The position numbers and the translations under genes were made by a program. The notes below the pieces were generated by a model. That model was not told the DNA's origin, made no database searches, and saw only the letters and a program-made list of their open reading frames with translations. Shown one piece after another: positions 18,447 through 27,809 of a stretch of DNA of 64,000 bases (positions are counted from its first letter, which is position 1; the number at the start of each line of letters is the position of its first letter). The DNA lies in assembly GCF_026802175.1 (NCBI RefSeq), contig NZ_CP113797.1:2147026-2211025 (forward strand), in the 5' to 3' direction. The DNA is from Thermocoleostomius sinensis A174. Lineage in GTDB: Bacteria; Cyanobacteriota; Cyanobacteriia; Elainellales; Elainellaceae.

Positions 18447-21035
18447 CTAAAACTGCACCGAGATTGAACCAACAATAGATAGCGGTGATCCTGGCACGAT
18501 GCCATTGCGACGACTATTTGACACGCTGCGAATATAGTTCACGTCAAACAAATTGTTAATGTTTAGTCCAATTCTCCACCGATCGCGCACATAGAAAATA
18601 GCGGCGTTGGTGAGAAAATAATCGTCTACTTCAAAACTATTGGCTAAATCACCGGCTCGATCGCCCACATAGTTGACACCGATACCAAATCCTAACCCTT
18701 CAAAATCCCCAGCTTGAATCTGATAGGTTGTCCATAACCCAGCACTGTGATAAGGCGCATTAAACAAACGATTACCAACAGGAATGACATTATCTTCAGT
18801 AACTCTGGCATCGGTATAGGCATAGAAGCCAATGACATTCCATCCAGGTAGGATTTCTCCACTGACGTCTAGCTCAATTCCTTGGCTACGTTGTTCTCCA
18901 GTGGCGGCTGAAGCTCCGGTCAGTGGATCAACAACCGTTGCTACGTTCTGTTTGGTGATATCAAAATAAGCGAGGGTCAACAACAATCGATTAGACAATA
19001 GTTCGGTTTTAAGTCCAATCTCAAATCCTTCAGCCGATTCTGGGTCTAGAAAATCGCCGTCAATTCCCTGAACCAAATTGGGCGTAAATGATTGGGCATA
19101 GCTGGCATACAGCGAAATGGTGTCGAGTGGTTGATAAATCAGACCGATGCGAGGACTCCAAGCACTGTTAGACTGTCCTGTCCCTTCCTCGGTATTGCGA
19201 AAATTCACGCTGTCATAGCGCAAACTACCGACCAGAATCACATGATTACCGATCGACAGTTGATCTTGGAAGAATACCCCTACTCGGTCATATTCGGTGT
19301 CGAAAGGAACGAGTGGTTCAACCTCGTCAAAGTTGGGTCGCGGGACAAGCCCATAGGTAGGGTTGAAGATGTCCAATGGTGAAGGATTGGCAAGTGCAAC
19401 TCTTGTGAAGGCTTCATCAAATCGATTCCAGTTCAAATCAACGCCAGCTAATAAAGTGTGCTCGATTGGTCCAGTGGTAAAGTTGCCTGTGAAGCTGGTT
19501 TGTACTGAGAAATCATCTGAATAGTATCGTCGCTCGGCAGGAAACCGGGTAATGGTGCCTGTGGTGTCATCGATGATAAATGGTAAAAATACCTCAACGT
19601 GATAGTCCTGATGCACGTATCGCAGGGCATTTTGTAGACGCCACGCATCGCTGAACTGATGATCTAGGTTATAGCCAACACTGAGAGAGCGGGTGTGACG
19701 ACGATCGTCGGGTTCCGTAGTAATGCGATCGAAAGGAACATCGACAACGCCATCGCCAATGGCAACTAATCCTAAATCAAATGGGCTTTGATCATCTAAA
19801 TATTCCACCAGAAGCGACAAGGTGGTGCGATCGGTAATATCCCAACTAACCACAGGAGCAATAAAAAAACGTTCCACGTCGGTGTCAAAGTTCCGAAACC
19901 CCTCTTCTCGCTGATAGGCGGCGTTGAGGCGATAGCGGAGAGAAGGATCATCGGTTAGGGGCCCAGACAAATCAACGCTAGGGCGAACTAATCCAAAGCT
20001 GCCTGCCTGAAACTGCAAGTCGTAGAATGCCTCAAACAGGGGTTGTTTCGTGACTAAATTAATAATGCCGCCAGGCGCACCTTGCCCATACAGCACCGAA
20101 GCAGGGCCCCGCAAAACCTCAATTTGCTCTAAATTGGCTGTTTCCTGGAAACCCAGGTTGTCGTATACGCGAAAACCATCCCGTAGGATTGGACCCGCTG
20201 TAAAGCTATCGGCTGTGAACCCACGCAGCGTCAAAGCCGAGCCGCCGAATGGATCAAGACTCCCCACAACGCCGCTAACGTTCTGCAACGCATCATCGAC
20301 CCGGAGAATTTGTTGATCTTCTAAAATTTGCGATGGAATCACCTGAACCGAGGCAGGTGTATCCAAAATCGATGTATTGGTGCGGGTGGCAGTGCTGGCC
20401 TCTGGAACAAAGTAATCGGTTTCTGCCTGGTCGCCAGTCACAATAATCTGAATGCCGTCGGTGGCGTCTTCTGCTGTTTCTGTGCCTGGAATTGCACTCA
20501 GCTGTAATCCGGTAGAATCAACCTCCAAATTGACTGCTGGGGGGGCACTGGTTCCGGTAATGGCGATGCGCACTCGGTTGTTGGGGAGTGGGGAGACACT
20601 AATCAGGGCAATTCCCTCTACCGGACTGGCAACAGAAACTTCGTCTCGATCGGGTAGGTTTAATGTAGCATTGTCTAGATCTGCAATCGCTGCATTGCCG
20701 ACGATCGTCGTTGTGGGAGGGGGCAATTCGTCCGTTGTTTGCAGTCGTAACGTTAGCCCTTCTGGTGTCACGTTCAACTGAATGTCGGTAATTTGTACAA
20801 TCGAGGAATCTAGTTCTGGAATTAAGTCTGGAATTGAGTCGGGAACTAAGTCCTCCTGCCCTTGTCCCACGAGCGGGAGGTCAAACAGAGTTGCCGCCTC
20901 TTTAGTCGATGACTCTTCCAGTTCCGTGGATCGATGCTCGGCAGCGATCGCTGTTGCACTTAATAGCATCATCCAAGTCACTAGCAAAGGACATACCGTT
21001 TCTGTTATCCAACCTATCAACCGTTTCACATCCAT
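18447..21035 (-). CDS. TonB-dependent siderophore receptor with N-terminal AMIN domain
   Basis: 862 residues. Signal peptide at 1-31. An AMIN domain follows (about 75-190; LNVTPEGLTLRLQT), a module that binds peptidoglycan or targets the envelope and is often fused to cyanobacterial receptors. The plug domain (about 225-345) starts at DTPASVQVIPSQILEDQ and contains GGIINLVTKQP; the rest is a 22-strand barrel ending in an aromatic residue (SVQF). The region QSFTPN and the C-terminal NLFDVNYI segment fit the FhuA/FpvA siderophore branch. It imports a ferric siderophore across the outer membrane using TonB. Upstream is a phased direct repeat likely bound by the adjacent AraC regulator. Confidence 0.93.
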   Translation of the reverse strand: MDVKRLIGWITETVCPLLVTWMMLLSATAIAAEHRSTELEESSTKEAATLFDLPLVGQGQEDLVPDSIPDLIPELDSSIVQITDIQLNVTPEGLTLRLQTTDELPPPTTTIVGNAAIADLDNATLNLPDRDEVSVASPVEGIALISVSPLPNNRVRIAITGTSAPPAVNLEVDSTGLQLSAIPGTETAEDATDGIQIIVTGDQAETDYFVPEASTATRTNTSILDTPASVQVIPSQILEDQQILRVDDALQNVSGVVGSLDPFGGSALTLRGFTADSFTAGPILRDGFRVYDNLGFQETANLEQIEVLRGPASVLYGQGAPGGIINLVTKQPLFEAFYDLQFQAGSFGLVRPSVDLSGPLTDDPSLRYRLNAAYQREEGFRNFDTDVERFFIAPVVSWDITDRTTLSLLVEYLDDQSPFDLGLVAIGDGVVDVPFDRITTEPDDRRHTRSLSVGYNLDHQFSDAWRLQNALRYVHQDYHVEVFLPFIIDDTTGTITRFPAERRYYSDDFSVQTSFTGNFTTGPIEHTLLAGVDLNWNRFDEAFTRVALANPSPLDIFNPTYGLVPRPNFDEVEPLVPFDTEYDRVGVFFQDQLSIGNHVILVGSLRYDSVNFRNTEEGTGQSNSAWSPRIGLIYQPLDTISLYASYAQSFTPNLVQGIDGDFLDPESAEGFEIGLKTELLSNRLLLTLAYFDITKQNVATVVDPLTGASAATGEQRSQGIELDVSGEILPGWNVIGFYAYTDARVTEDNVIPVGNRLFNAPYHSAGLWTTYQIQAGDFEGLGFGIGVNYVGDRAGDLANSFEVDDYFLTNAAIFYVRDRWRIGLNINNLFDVNYIRSVSNSRRNGIVPGSPLSIVGSISVQF

Positions 21036-21141
21036 CTCCTACCGTGCACTGATCTCAGCAATTCACTGTTATGATTGCTGCTTCTTAAGAAGTTTTTGCA
21101 AAAACACAACAGGGATAATAGGAGGGTAAGGACGCTTGTTT

Positions 21142-21180
21142 CTTTGTGAAACGGACTTTTTCCTTTGCAAAACGGACTTT
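21142..21180 (-). promoter_or_regulatory. Two 18-bp direct repeats 21 bp apart, putative AraC-type operator
   Basis: CTTTGTGAAACGGACTTT (21142-21159) and CTTTGCAAAACGGACTTT (21163-21180) match at 16 of 18 positions and are offset by exactly 21 bp, two helix turns. AraC-family regulators commonly bind direct repeats with this phasing. The site is about 110 bp upstream of the TonB receptor start and about 120 bp from the stop of the AraC gene. A 12-bp perfect palindrome CTTCTTAAGAAG lies between it and the receptor at 21081-21092. Confidence 0.6.
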
Positions 21181-21299
21181 CTAAAGCTAATACCGCTTTA
21201 AGCCATCTCTGCGACAGATGAACCGCTCGTAAGGGCGATTCGCGATTCGCCCTTACCCGATCTGCCACGTTCTCAATTTAAATTGGTATAACTTTCTAT

Positions 21300-22376
21300 T
21301 CAGAAACCCGATCGAGTGGAGCGGCAGTGTTGCAGTTGATACGCTTTAGGACTCATGGCAAATTTGCGACGAAAGGCGGTGCTAAAGGCTTCTGGATTGC
21401 GGTATCCTACAGTTGCAGCAACCTGGGCAATCGTTAGATGCGGCTGTTGCAGCAGATGTCGTGCCTGTTGCATTCGATAATCTTGTAAGCATCCAAACAC
21501 TGTTGTTCCAAAGACTTGACGAAACCCTTGTTTCAATTTGCGATCGTTTAGCCCCGCTTGACGCGCCAATTCCACCAGAGAGGGTGGATTGGTTGCATGG
21601 GCAATGAGGAAATCCCTAGCATAATGCAGGCGCTCTAGGTCATCTGGTTGAAGTGTCACTGAATTAGTTGACGGAGGGGAGGCATCTAAGCAGGCAAACT
21701 GAAGAGCAATCAACTCTAACGCTTTACTCTCTAGATAAAGCTGCTGCGTCAACCCCTGATAGGGACAGTGAATAATTTGCCGAAGCACCTGCATCATTGT
21801 TGGAGAAACCTTACCCAGAGATTGATGGAACTGCCCGGAGCCTTTCATCAGCTTTTGCAATGAGGGCGGTAAGGTTTGGGTGGGACTGAAGCTGCGGAAA
21901 AAATCGTTGTGCGCGTACACCATAACGACTTGAATGGGAATGTGAGCTCGCCACTCTTCCACCTCAGTCAGGTTTGGCAAATGATACAAGTAATGACAGC
22001 CAGCGGTTTCTTCATAATCTGGTTCAATTCCAGGCACTCGCTGTGTTTTCATGCGCGAAGACCCTGATAGGTAAAACTTTGCTGTCAGTGGAAAGGTTGG
22101 TTCGTGCTGCTGTTCAACCGCAATATCCTGCCAAAGCCTAGCATTGCGGATATGGATGGTTAACCCGTGCCGTAGCGTAATGTCGCGCCCACATCCTTCC
22201 CCCAATGCACTGGGAAGATTGATCCGCTGCTCTTGATCCATGTGTTGATAGATGCATTCACCTTGTTGATGTGCCTGGTCAAGCAGAATTTGGAGGTCTG
22301 TTTGATTCAATGTCAGCAGGTTATTTCCTGTGGAATGGTTTTGTGCCAAAGTCGTCATCTTCGATCGATCATGCAT
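21300..22376 (-). CDS. AraC family transcriptional regulator (PchR-like)
   Basis: 358 residues. The C-terminal part (about 260-352) has the two helix-turn-helix motifs of AraC/XylS proteins; the second, LTIAQVAATVGYRNPEAFSTAFRRKF, is clear. The N-terminal 230 residues form the ligand-sensing part, as in PchR-type regulators that bind iron-siderophore and activate siderophore receptor genes; that role is inferred from homology style and the neighbouring receptor. A second in-frame ATG at residue 7 is an equally possible start. It lies 264 bp upstream of the receptor gene on the same strand. Confidence 0.88.
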   Translation of the reverse strand: MHDRSKMTTLAQNHSTGNNLLTLNQTDLQILLDQAHQQGECIYQHMDQEQRINLPSALGEGCGRDITLRHGLTIHIRNARLWQDIAVEQQHEPTFPLTAKFYLSGSSRMKTQRVPGIEPDYEETAGCHYLYHLPNLTEVEEWRAHIPIQVVMVYAHNDFFRSFSPTQTLPPSLQKLMKGSGQFHQSLGKVSPTMMQVLRQIIHCPYQGLTQQLYLESKALELIALQFACLDASPPSTNSVTLQPDDLERLHYARDFLIAHATNPPSLVELARQAGLNDRKLKQGFRQVFGTTVFGCLQDYRMQQARHLLQQPHLTIAQVAATVGYRNPEAFSTAFRRKFAMSPKAYQLQHCRSTRSGF

Positions 22377-22557
22377 CCAGTTATCTAAATGCTATTTAAT
22401 CTCATTAAGATGCTTTTGTGCTTGAACGCCCGGATCTATCAAAAGCGATCGGATTGACAATCGTTGTGGATCATCGATGCAAACCCATTGGAAATTGCTA
22501 GGTTCACTTGTTCTGGCCATGCTCTAAAATTCAGAGTCAGTCTTAGGAAAGGGCGAG

Positions 22558-24243
22558 ATGTCGGAAAATCGCAGAAGTCAGGTTGTGACTCAAGGAGTGC
22601 AGCGAACCCCTAATCGGGCCATGCTGCGAGCGGTAGGGTTTCAAGATGAGGATTTCACTAAGCCGATCGTCGGTATTGCCAATGGTTTCAGTACCATCAC
22701 CCCCTGCAACATGGGGATTGATGGATTGGCAAAACGGGCAGAAGCCAGCATTCGGGCCGCTGGTGGAATGCCGCAACTGTTTGGCACAATCACAATCAGC
22801 GATGGCATTTCCATGGGAACTGAGGGAATGAAATACTCGTTGGTGTCGCGAGATGTGATTGCTGATTCGATCGAAACCGTGTGCAACGGACAAAGCATGG
22901 ATGGGGTGCTGGCGATCGGCGGCTGCGATAAAAACATGCCCGGTGCGATGATTGCCATGGCGCGGCTGAATATTCCTGCAATTTTTGTCTATGGCGGCAC
23001 CATCAAGCCTGGACACTACAACGGCACAGATTTGACAGTTGTCAGCGCCTTTGAAGCAGTGGGGCAATACAGCGCCGGCAAAATTGATCAGGCAACTCTC
23101 ACCGAAGTCGAGCGGCGTGCCTGCCCAGGGGCAGGATCGTGCGGCGGGATGTACACCGCTAATACAATGTCATCGGCGTTTGAAGCGATGGGCATGAGTT
23201 TGATGTATTCCTCGACCATGGCAGCAGAGGATGAAGAGAAAGCGATTAGTGCAGCCAAGTCTGGTGAAGTGCTGGTGAATGCCATCCGTCAACAAATTCT
23301 GCCGCGAGATATTTTGACCCGTCAAGCCTTCGAGAATGCGATTTCGGTGATTATGGCGGTGGGTGGTTCAACAAATGCCGTCCTGCATCTGCTGGCGATC
23401 GCCTCGACGATCGGCGTTCCCCTGACGCTGGATGATTTTGAAATGATTCGCGCCCGCGTGCCGGTTTTGTGTAACCTGAAACCCTCTGGACAATATGTGG
23501 CAACTGATCTACACCAAGCCGGTGGCATTCCCCAGGTGATGAAAATGCTGCTGACGCATGGATTGTTGCACGGTGATGCCCTCACCATTACCGGACAACC
23601 GATCGCCGAGCTACTTTCTGCTGTGCCTGATGAACCGCCTGCTAATCAAGATGTGATTCGTCCCTGGAATAATCCCATGTATCCCCAAGGGCATTTGGGC
23701 ATTCTGCGGGGCAACCTAGCCGAAGAAGGTTCGGTGGCAAAGCTAACCGGAATTAAAAAGCGCCACATCACTGGCCCGGCACGGGTGTTTGAATCAGAAG
23801 AAGCGTGCTTGAGTGCGATCCTAGCGAACGAAATTCATGCAGGCGATGTGCTGGTGATTCGCTATGAAGGACCCAAGGGCGGCCCCGGAATGCGGGAAAT
23901 GTTGGCTCCCACGTCGGCCATTATTGGCACGGGCTTGGGCGATTCAGTGGGACTGATTACCGATGGGCGCTTCTCTGGCGGGACTTATGGCATGGTGGTA
24001 GGACATGTGGCCCCAGAAGCGTTTGTGGGTGGGACGATCGCCCTCGTGCACGAAGGAGACTTGATTACAATCGATGCCGATCAGCGCCTGCTGCATTTGC
24101 ACGTATCGGAGGAAGAATTGGCGCAACGGCGGGCCCAATGGCAACCTCCAACACCTCGCTATCAACGCGGAGTACTAGCGAAATATGCCAAGCTCGTGTC
24201 CTCCAGCAGCCTGGGGGCCGTTACAGATTTGGATCTGGTTTAA
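22558..24243 (+). CDS. ilvD: Dihydroxy-acid dehydratase
   Basis: 561 residues, full length. It dehydrates 2,3-dihydroxy-isovalerate (or -3-methylvalerate) to the 2-keto acid in valine and isoleucine synthesis. The Fe-S ligands are in place: C50 (TITPCNMG), C123 (GGCDKNMPG) and C195 in [16 protein letters not shown]. This pattern fits the [2Fe-2S] IlvD branch. The catalytic Ser region [17 protein letters not shown] is intact near residue 466. The start has an AGGAAAGGGCG ribosome site. It is transcribed alone, divergent from the AraC gene. Confidence 0.97.
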   Translation: MSENRRSQVVTQGVQRTPNRAMLRAVGFQDEDFTKPIVGIANGFSTITPCNMGIDGLAKRAEASIRAAGGMPQLFGTITISDGISMGTEGMKYSLVSRDVIADSIETVCNGQSMDGVLAIGGCDKNMPGAMIAMARLNIPAIFVYGGTIKPGHYNGTDLTVVSAFEAVGQYSAGKIDQATLTEVERRACPGAGSCGGMYTANTMSSAFEAMGMSLMYSSTMAAEDEEKAISAAKSGEVLVNAIRQQILPRDILTRQAFENAISVIMAVGGSTNAVLHLLAIASTIGVPLTLDDFEMIRARVPVLCNLKPSGQYVATDLHQAGGIPQVMKMLLTHGLLHGDALTITGQPIAELLSAVPDEPPANQDVIRPWNNPMYPQGHLGILRGNLAEEGSVAKLTGIKKRHITGPARVFESEEACLSAILANEIHAGDVLVIRYEGPKGGPGMREMLAPTSAIIGTGLGDSVGLITDGRFSGGTYGMVVGHVAPEAFVGGTIALVHEGDLITIDADQRLLHLHVSEEELAQRRAQWQPPTPRYQRGVLAKYAKLVSSSSLGAVTDLDLV

Positions 24244-24482
24244 GTAAAGCGCCCAGAAGCAACAGAATCCGGCAATGATGGGTTATAAAACGGTTGTCGA
24301 AACCCTATAAAACCGCCTAAGCTAATAAGTCCTACTCTCTATGCCGTAGGCCGTTAAATGGTCTGTCTGTAAACTCTCAGCCCTATTTTTCCCTGCCACA
24401 ACTTGGCGGAAAGAGTACGATAGGTCATGGAGTATGATAAACGCTCCACGGCGACTGATTGATGAACTCTAGGAGGCCCACT

Positions 24483-25361
24483 TTGTCCTTTTCCACTGAC
24501 GACTTTGCTAAAGCCCTTGAGCAACACGACTATCAGTTCCAAAGAGGTCAGGTGGTTCGAGGCAAAGTGGCAAGCTATAGCTCTGACGGCATTTATGTGG
24601 ATGTGGGTGGGAAGGCGGCGGCCTTCTTGCCCATCGATGAAGTGTCGCTGCAACGAGTGTCCGATGTTGAGAAAGTGCTACCAATCGGCGACGATCGCGA
24701 GTTTTTGATCATTCGAGAACAAGACGCAGACGGACAAGTAACGCTTTCCCTGCGGCAACTGGAAATTAAACAAGCTTGGCAGCGCTTAGGCGAACTGCAA
24801 GAAGCGAATCAAACTGTGCAAGCTAGAATCAGCGGGGTGAATAAAGGTGGAGTCACAGCGGATGTGCAAGGCATTCGTGGCTTCATTCCCCGATCGCATT
24901 TGGTCGATCGAGAAGGACTAGATGTACTGATTGGTAAAGCCCTCACCGTCAGCTTAATTGAAGTTGACCCCAGTCGGCGGCGGCTGGTGTTGTCACAACG
25001 GCTGGCCACCCAAGCGGCTAGTTTAGGACAGTTAGAAATTGGTCAACTGGTTGAAGGTAGAGTCGTCGGCATTAAACCGTTCGGTGTGTTTGTGGATTTT
25101 GATGGCACAACTGGGCTGCTGCACATCAATCAAATCAGCAAGAACTATGTTTCCTCACTAGAGTCAGTGTTTCAGGTTGGGCAACCCATTAAAGCCTTAA
25201 TTATTGACATTGACGAATCAAAGCGGCGCGTGTCGCTGTCCACCAAAGTTCTAGAAAATTTTCCTGGCGAAATGCTAGAGAAAATGACCGATGTTATGGC
25301 AGATGCTGCCGATCGGGCGGAAAAAGCTCGAAAAACCCTGTCTTCCAGAGGTGCAGACTAA
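24483..25361 (+). CDS. Ribosomal protein S1 homologue Rps1b, three S1 domains
   Basis: 292 residues from a TTG start at 24483. That start sits 6 bases after a perfect AGGAGG (24471-24476), whereas the upstream ATG at 24462 has no ribosome site, so TTG is preferred. The protein has three S1 RNA-binding domains (about 20-92, 105-170, 182-252), starting FQRGQVVRGKVASY, NQTVQARISGV and EIGQLVEGRVVGI. Cyanobacteria have two S1 homologues; this is the shorter Rps1b type, linked to mRNA binding at non-SD leaders. The Ala/Lys-rich end has no domain. Confidence 0.88.
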   Translation: MSFSTDDFAKALEQHDYQFQRGQVVRGKVASYSSDGIYVDVGGKAAAFLPIDEVSLQRVSDVEKVLPIGDDREFLIIREQDADGQVTLSLRQLEIKQAWQRLGELQEANQTVQARISGVNKGGVTADVQGIRGFIPRSHLVDREGLDVLIGKALTVSLIEVDPSRRRLVLSQRLATQAASLGQLEIGQLVEGRVVGIKPFGVFVDFDGTTGLLHINQISKNYVSSLESVFQVGQPIKALIIDIDESKRRVSLSTKVLENFPGEMLEKMTDVMADAADRAEKARKTLSSRGAD

Positions 25362-25397
25362 ACTTCCTCCTCTCTTTAACCCTTCTTCCTCCCTCCT

Positions 25398-26198
25398 ATG
25401 CCTTCGGTTCTGATTACAGGTGCGTCTCAAGGGAGCGGTAAAGCCACCGCTCTACGGTTTGCTCGTCAAGGCTACGATGTGGTGTTGGCGGCTCGGCAGG
25501 CCGATCGTCTACAAACTGTAGCCAAAGATATTAGTGCATTGGGACGACGGGCAGTGGCCATACCAACCGACGTGGGACAACTGGAACAAGTGACAGCGCT
25601 GGTCCATCATGCCCTTGAGCAACTGGGCGCGATCGATGTTTTGATTAACAATGCCGGCATTTGTCTGACGGGAACAATGGCGCAGACCAGCATAGACGAT
25701 TGGCAACAGTTGATGAATACTAACTTCTGGGGCTATGTCTACACCATTCAAGCTCTGTTGCCCCATTTTCTTGCCCAAGGACGAGGCACGATCGTCAATG
25801 TTGGCTCGTTTGGGGGCAAAATGCCGCTGCCCTATATGACCGCCTACTGTGCTAGTAAATATGCGGTGACTGGACTAACTGAAACACTGCGGTTGGAATT
25901 GCAACCCCGAGGTATTCACGTTGCGGCAGTGCATCCGGGGGTAATCAACAGTAGTTTTATGGAGCGCGCGATGTTTCGTGGTCAAGACGATCAAGAAACG
26001 CAGTCCCGCCAAAGCCAAATGCAGTCAGCTTTAAAAGGTGCTTGGGTAAGCCAACCAGAAGATATTGCTAACGCTATTTGGGAGGCAGTAACGAAGCAAC
26101 GAGCAGAAATCATTGTCGGACCAGTAGCGATCGCGACAGAAGTGTATCGCCTCGCCCCTGGGTTAGCGCAATGGATGCTAAGCCAATCAACAAGATAA
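25398..26198 (+). CDS. SDR family oxidoreductase
   Basis: 266 residues, classical short-chain dehydrogenase. NAD(P)-binding motif TGASQGSGKATA (residues 7-18; the usual second Gly of TGxxxGIG is kept, with Ser for Ile), the NNAG motif near 86-89, and catalytic Ser137, Tyr150 and Lys154 (YCASK). The Ala-Arg after the second strand (LAARQADRL) suggests NADPH preference. The substrate is unknown. It follows rps1b after 36 bp of pyrimidine-rich sequence and may share its transcript. Confidence 0.92.
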   Translation: MPSVLITGASQGSGKATALRFARQGYDVVLAARQADRLQTVAKDISALGRRAVAIPTDVGQLEQVTALVHHALEQLGAIDVLINNAGICLTGTMAQTSIDDWQQLMNTNFWGYVYTIQALLPHFLAQGRGTIVNVGSFGGKMPLPYMTAYCASKYAVTGLTETLRLELQPRGIHVAAVHPGVINSSFMERAMFRGQDDQETQSRQSQMQSALKGAWVSQPEDIANAIWEAVTKQRAEIIVGPVAIATEVYRLAPGLAQWMLSQSTR

Positions 26199-26485
26199 TT
26201 AAAACAAGATAATTCAAATAGTACGATTGTTCTATTTTGGCGCAGATGTGGTAATTTAATAGAGCGGATGTACTAGACGCACTTAGGCAATGCAGTCCAC
26301 TACAAACGCTCCTACATACAAAGGTACACACCTGGGTTAAGTCTGTAGAGGCGCGGAATCATCTCTTGTTTACAGCAAGCAACTTCGCGTCTCTGCACTT
26401 TATTGCATTTTTTGCCTATTCCCAATATTCAATCAAGCCTTTGCGACCAAAGCCCCACTAGGACGAAGTTTCAAGGAGATTTGCG

Positions 26486-26977
26486 ATGGCCCATAATGCG
26501 ATTACAACCAAACGCTATCACACCATTACCCCCCACATCACCGTTCGCAATGCCGATGCGGCGATCGCCTTCTACAAAGCAGCCTTTGGAGCCGAGGAAA
26601 TGTATCGCATGGCGGCTCCCAACGGTAACGGAATTTGGTACGCGGAGCTAAAAATTGGGGATTCGTTCATTTTCCTCAACGACGAATATCCAGATGCAGA
26701 CATGGGTGGCATTTCGCCTAATACCTTGGGCGGCTCGCCTGTCATCCTTCACTTAGAGGTTGATGATGTGGATGCTTGGTTTGAGCGAGCGGTGCGCACG
26801 GGGGCTTCTATCGCAATGCCATTAGAAAACATGTTTTGGGGCGATCGCTATGGTAAGCTAGTTGACCCATTTGGACACCAGTGGTCTTTAGCCAGTCCGA
26901 TCGAGCCTCTGACTCCCGAACATCGGCAGTCTTTAAACTGGATGACTTCTGATTCGTCAAGCGTCGAAAAAGGATAA
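26486..26977 (+). CDS. VOC family protein (glyoxalase/PhnB-like)
   Basis: 163 residues. Two beta-alpha-beta-beta-beta modules of the vicinal oxygen chelate superfamily are seen: ITPHITVRNADAAIAFYKAA, the SFIFLNDEYPD segment, VILHLEVDDVDAWFERAV and a final DRYGKLVDPFGHQWSLA. It is closest in style to the PhnB/YdhR-like group with unknown substrates. An AAGGAG ribosome site precedes the ATG. The neighbours give no hint on function. Confidence 0.88.
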   Translation: MAHNAITTKRYHTITPHITVRNADAAIAFYKAAFGAEEMYRMAAPNGNGIWYAELKIGDSFIFLNDEYPDADMGGISPNTLGGSPVILHLEVDDVDAWFERAVRTGASIAMPLENMFWGDRYGKLVDPFGHQWSLASPIEPLTPEHRQSLNWMTSDSSSVEKG

Positions 26978-27436
26978 CCTGTATCTTTAGGGTTGATGAC
27001 TTGAACCGTTCACGCTTCAGTTTTTCAATTCCCTTTTTCATCCCTCGGCGGTACGTTGGGGGATTTTTCATTAGCCAATGCCCTGACAGATCAAGGGGGC
27101 GTTCATGTTTTCCTGTTGTGTTTTCATGGCTCAACTCAGATCTTTTGACAGCGCTCAGTAGCTATCTGGGTTAAAATGGCGACCTCTATTACAAGCATTC
27201 TCTTAAACACAACCACCACTACTTGTGCAAGCAAACTTAGTTTAACTCTGGTTGAAACCTGTTTTCATTTCTGCAACGAGGTCAATCCAAGCCTGAAAAT
27301 AAGTAATATTACTACTCGCATTAGTCAAAAAAGATACTGTTCTATATCCGTGCTATACTTTAAATCAAAACCAAAAGGGTATATCACTGCCTAGTTCTCT
27401 GGACTAATCTTTGACATGCCTTAGAGGAGAATCGCT
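26978..27436. other. 459-bp intergenic region after the VOC gene
   Basis: AT-rich, with no recognisable gene. Two open frames here (26808-27134 reverse, overlapping the VOC gene, and 27176-27394 forward) have unnatural composition and no ribosome site. A short TCCC/GGGA hairpin followed by ATTTTT near 27041-27068 could be a weak terminator for the VOC gene. Confidence 0.35.
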
Positions 27437-27493
27437 GTGAGTTCTAACCTAGATAGTGAAGAACTTGAAATGAGCGTTCTTCTTCCAAGTTGA
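27437..27493 (+). CDS. Possible 18-residue leader peptide or gene remnant
   Basis: A GTG-started frame of 18 codons, MSSNLDSEELEMSVLLPS, with a fair ribosome site (TTAGAGGAGAA) 6 bases upstream. It ends 78 bp before the next start and lies in a different frame from it. It could be a translated leader or the start of a broken gene. There is little evidence beyond the ribosome site and acidic, protein-like composition. Confidence 0.25.
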   Translation: MSSNLDSEELEMSVLLPS

Positions 27494-27570
27494 GCGATGC
27501 GAGTGATGGGTGTATCTATGGTTCTTTATTGTGCAAACTGCGTGTTCGATCGAACACTCCTCGTGTATCT

Positions 27571-27792
27571 ATGAATCTTGATGAATTTGAGTTACAAACA
27601 CGGCGCTCGATTGAGCAAGCCTTAAATCAACTTCAAGCAGCTATTCTGCAAGTGGCTCAACTGGAAATTCAGCTTTCTGAAACAGGTAGGGCAATTCAAG
27701 GGTTATCTCAACAAGTTGAAGAGTATCTATCGCAACAGCGAGGAGCCGACAATGCGCCAGGTAATAGTTCCAACGGGCAGGAAACGCCCTAG
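27571..27792 (+). CDS. Small coiled-coil protein, unknown function
   Basis: 73 residues starting MNLDEFELQTRRS. An upstream in-frame TTG-type start at 27490 would add 27 residues of unnatural composition, so the ATG at 27571 is preferred. Residues 5-58 form a predicted amphipathic coiled coil (heptads of Leu, Ile, Ala with many Gln), followed by a polar Asn/Gly tail. I do not recognise the family. It is convergent with the response regulator gene, 17 bp away. Confidence 0.5.
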   Translation: MNLDEFELQTRRSIEQALNQLQAAILQVAQLEIQLSETGRAIQGLSQQVEEYLSQQRGADNAPGNSSNGQETP

Positions 27793-27809
27793 TTCATTGT
27801 TCTGCTTTG

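Noticed and set aside
17366-18505. Long version of the siderophore-binding protein starting at 18505
   Set aside because: It would overlap the end of the receptor gene and hide the lipoprotein signal; the ATG at 18415 has a good ribosome site.
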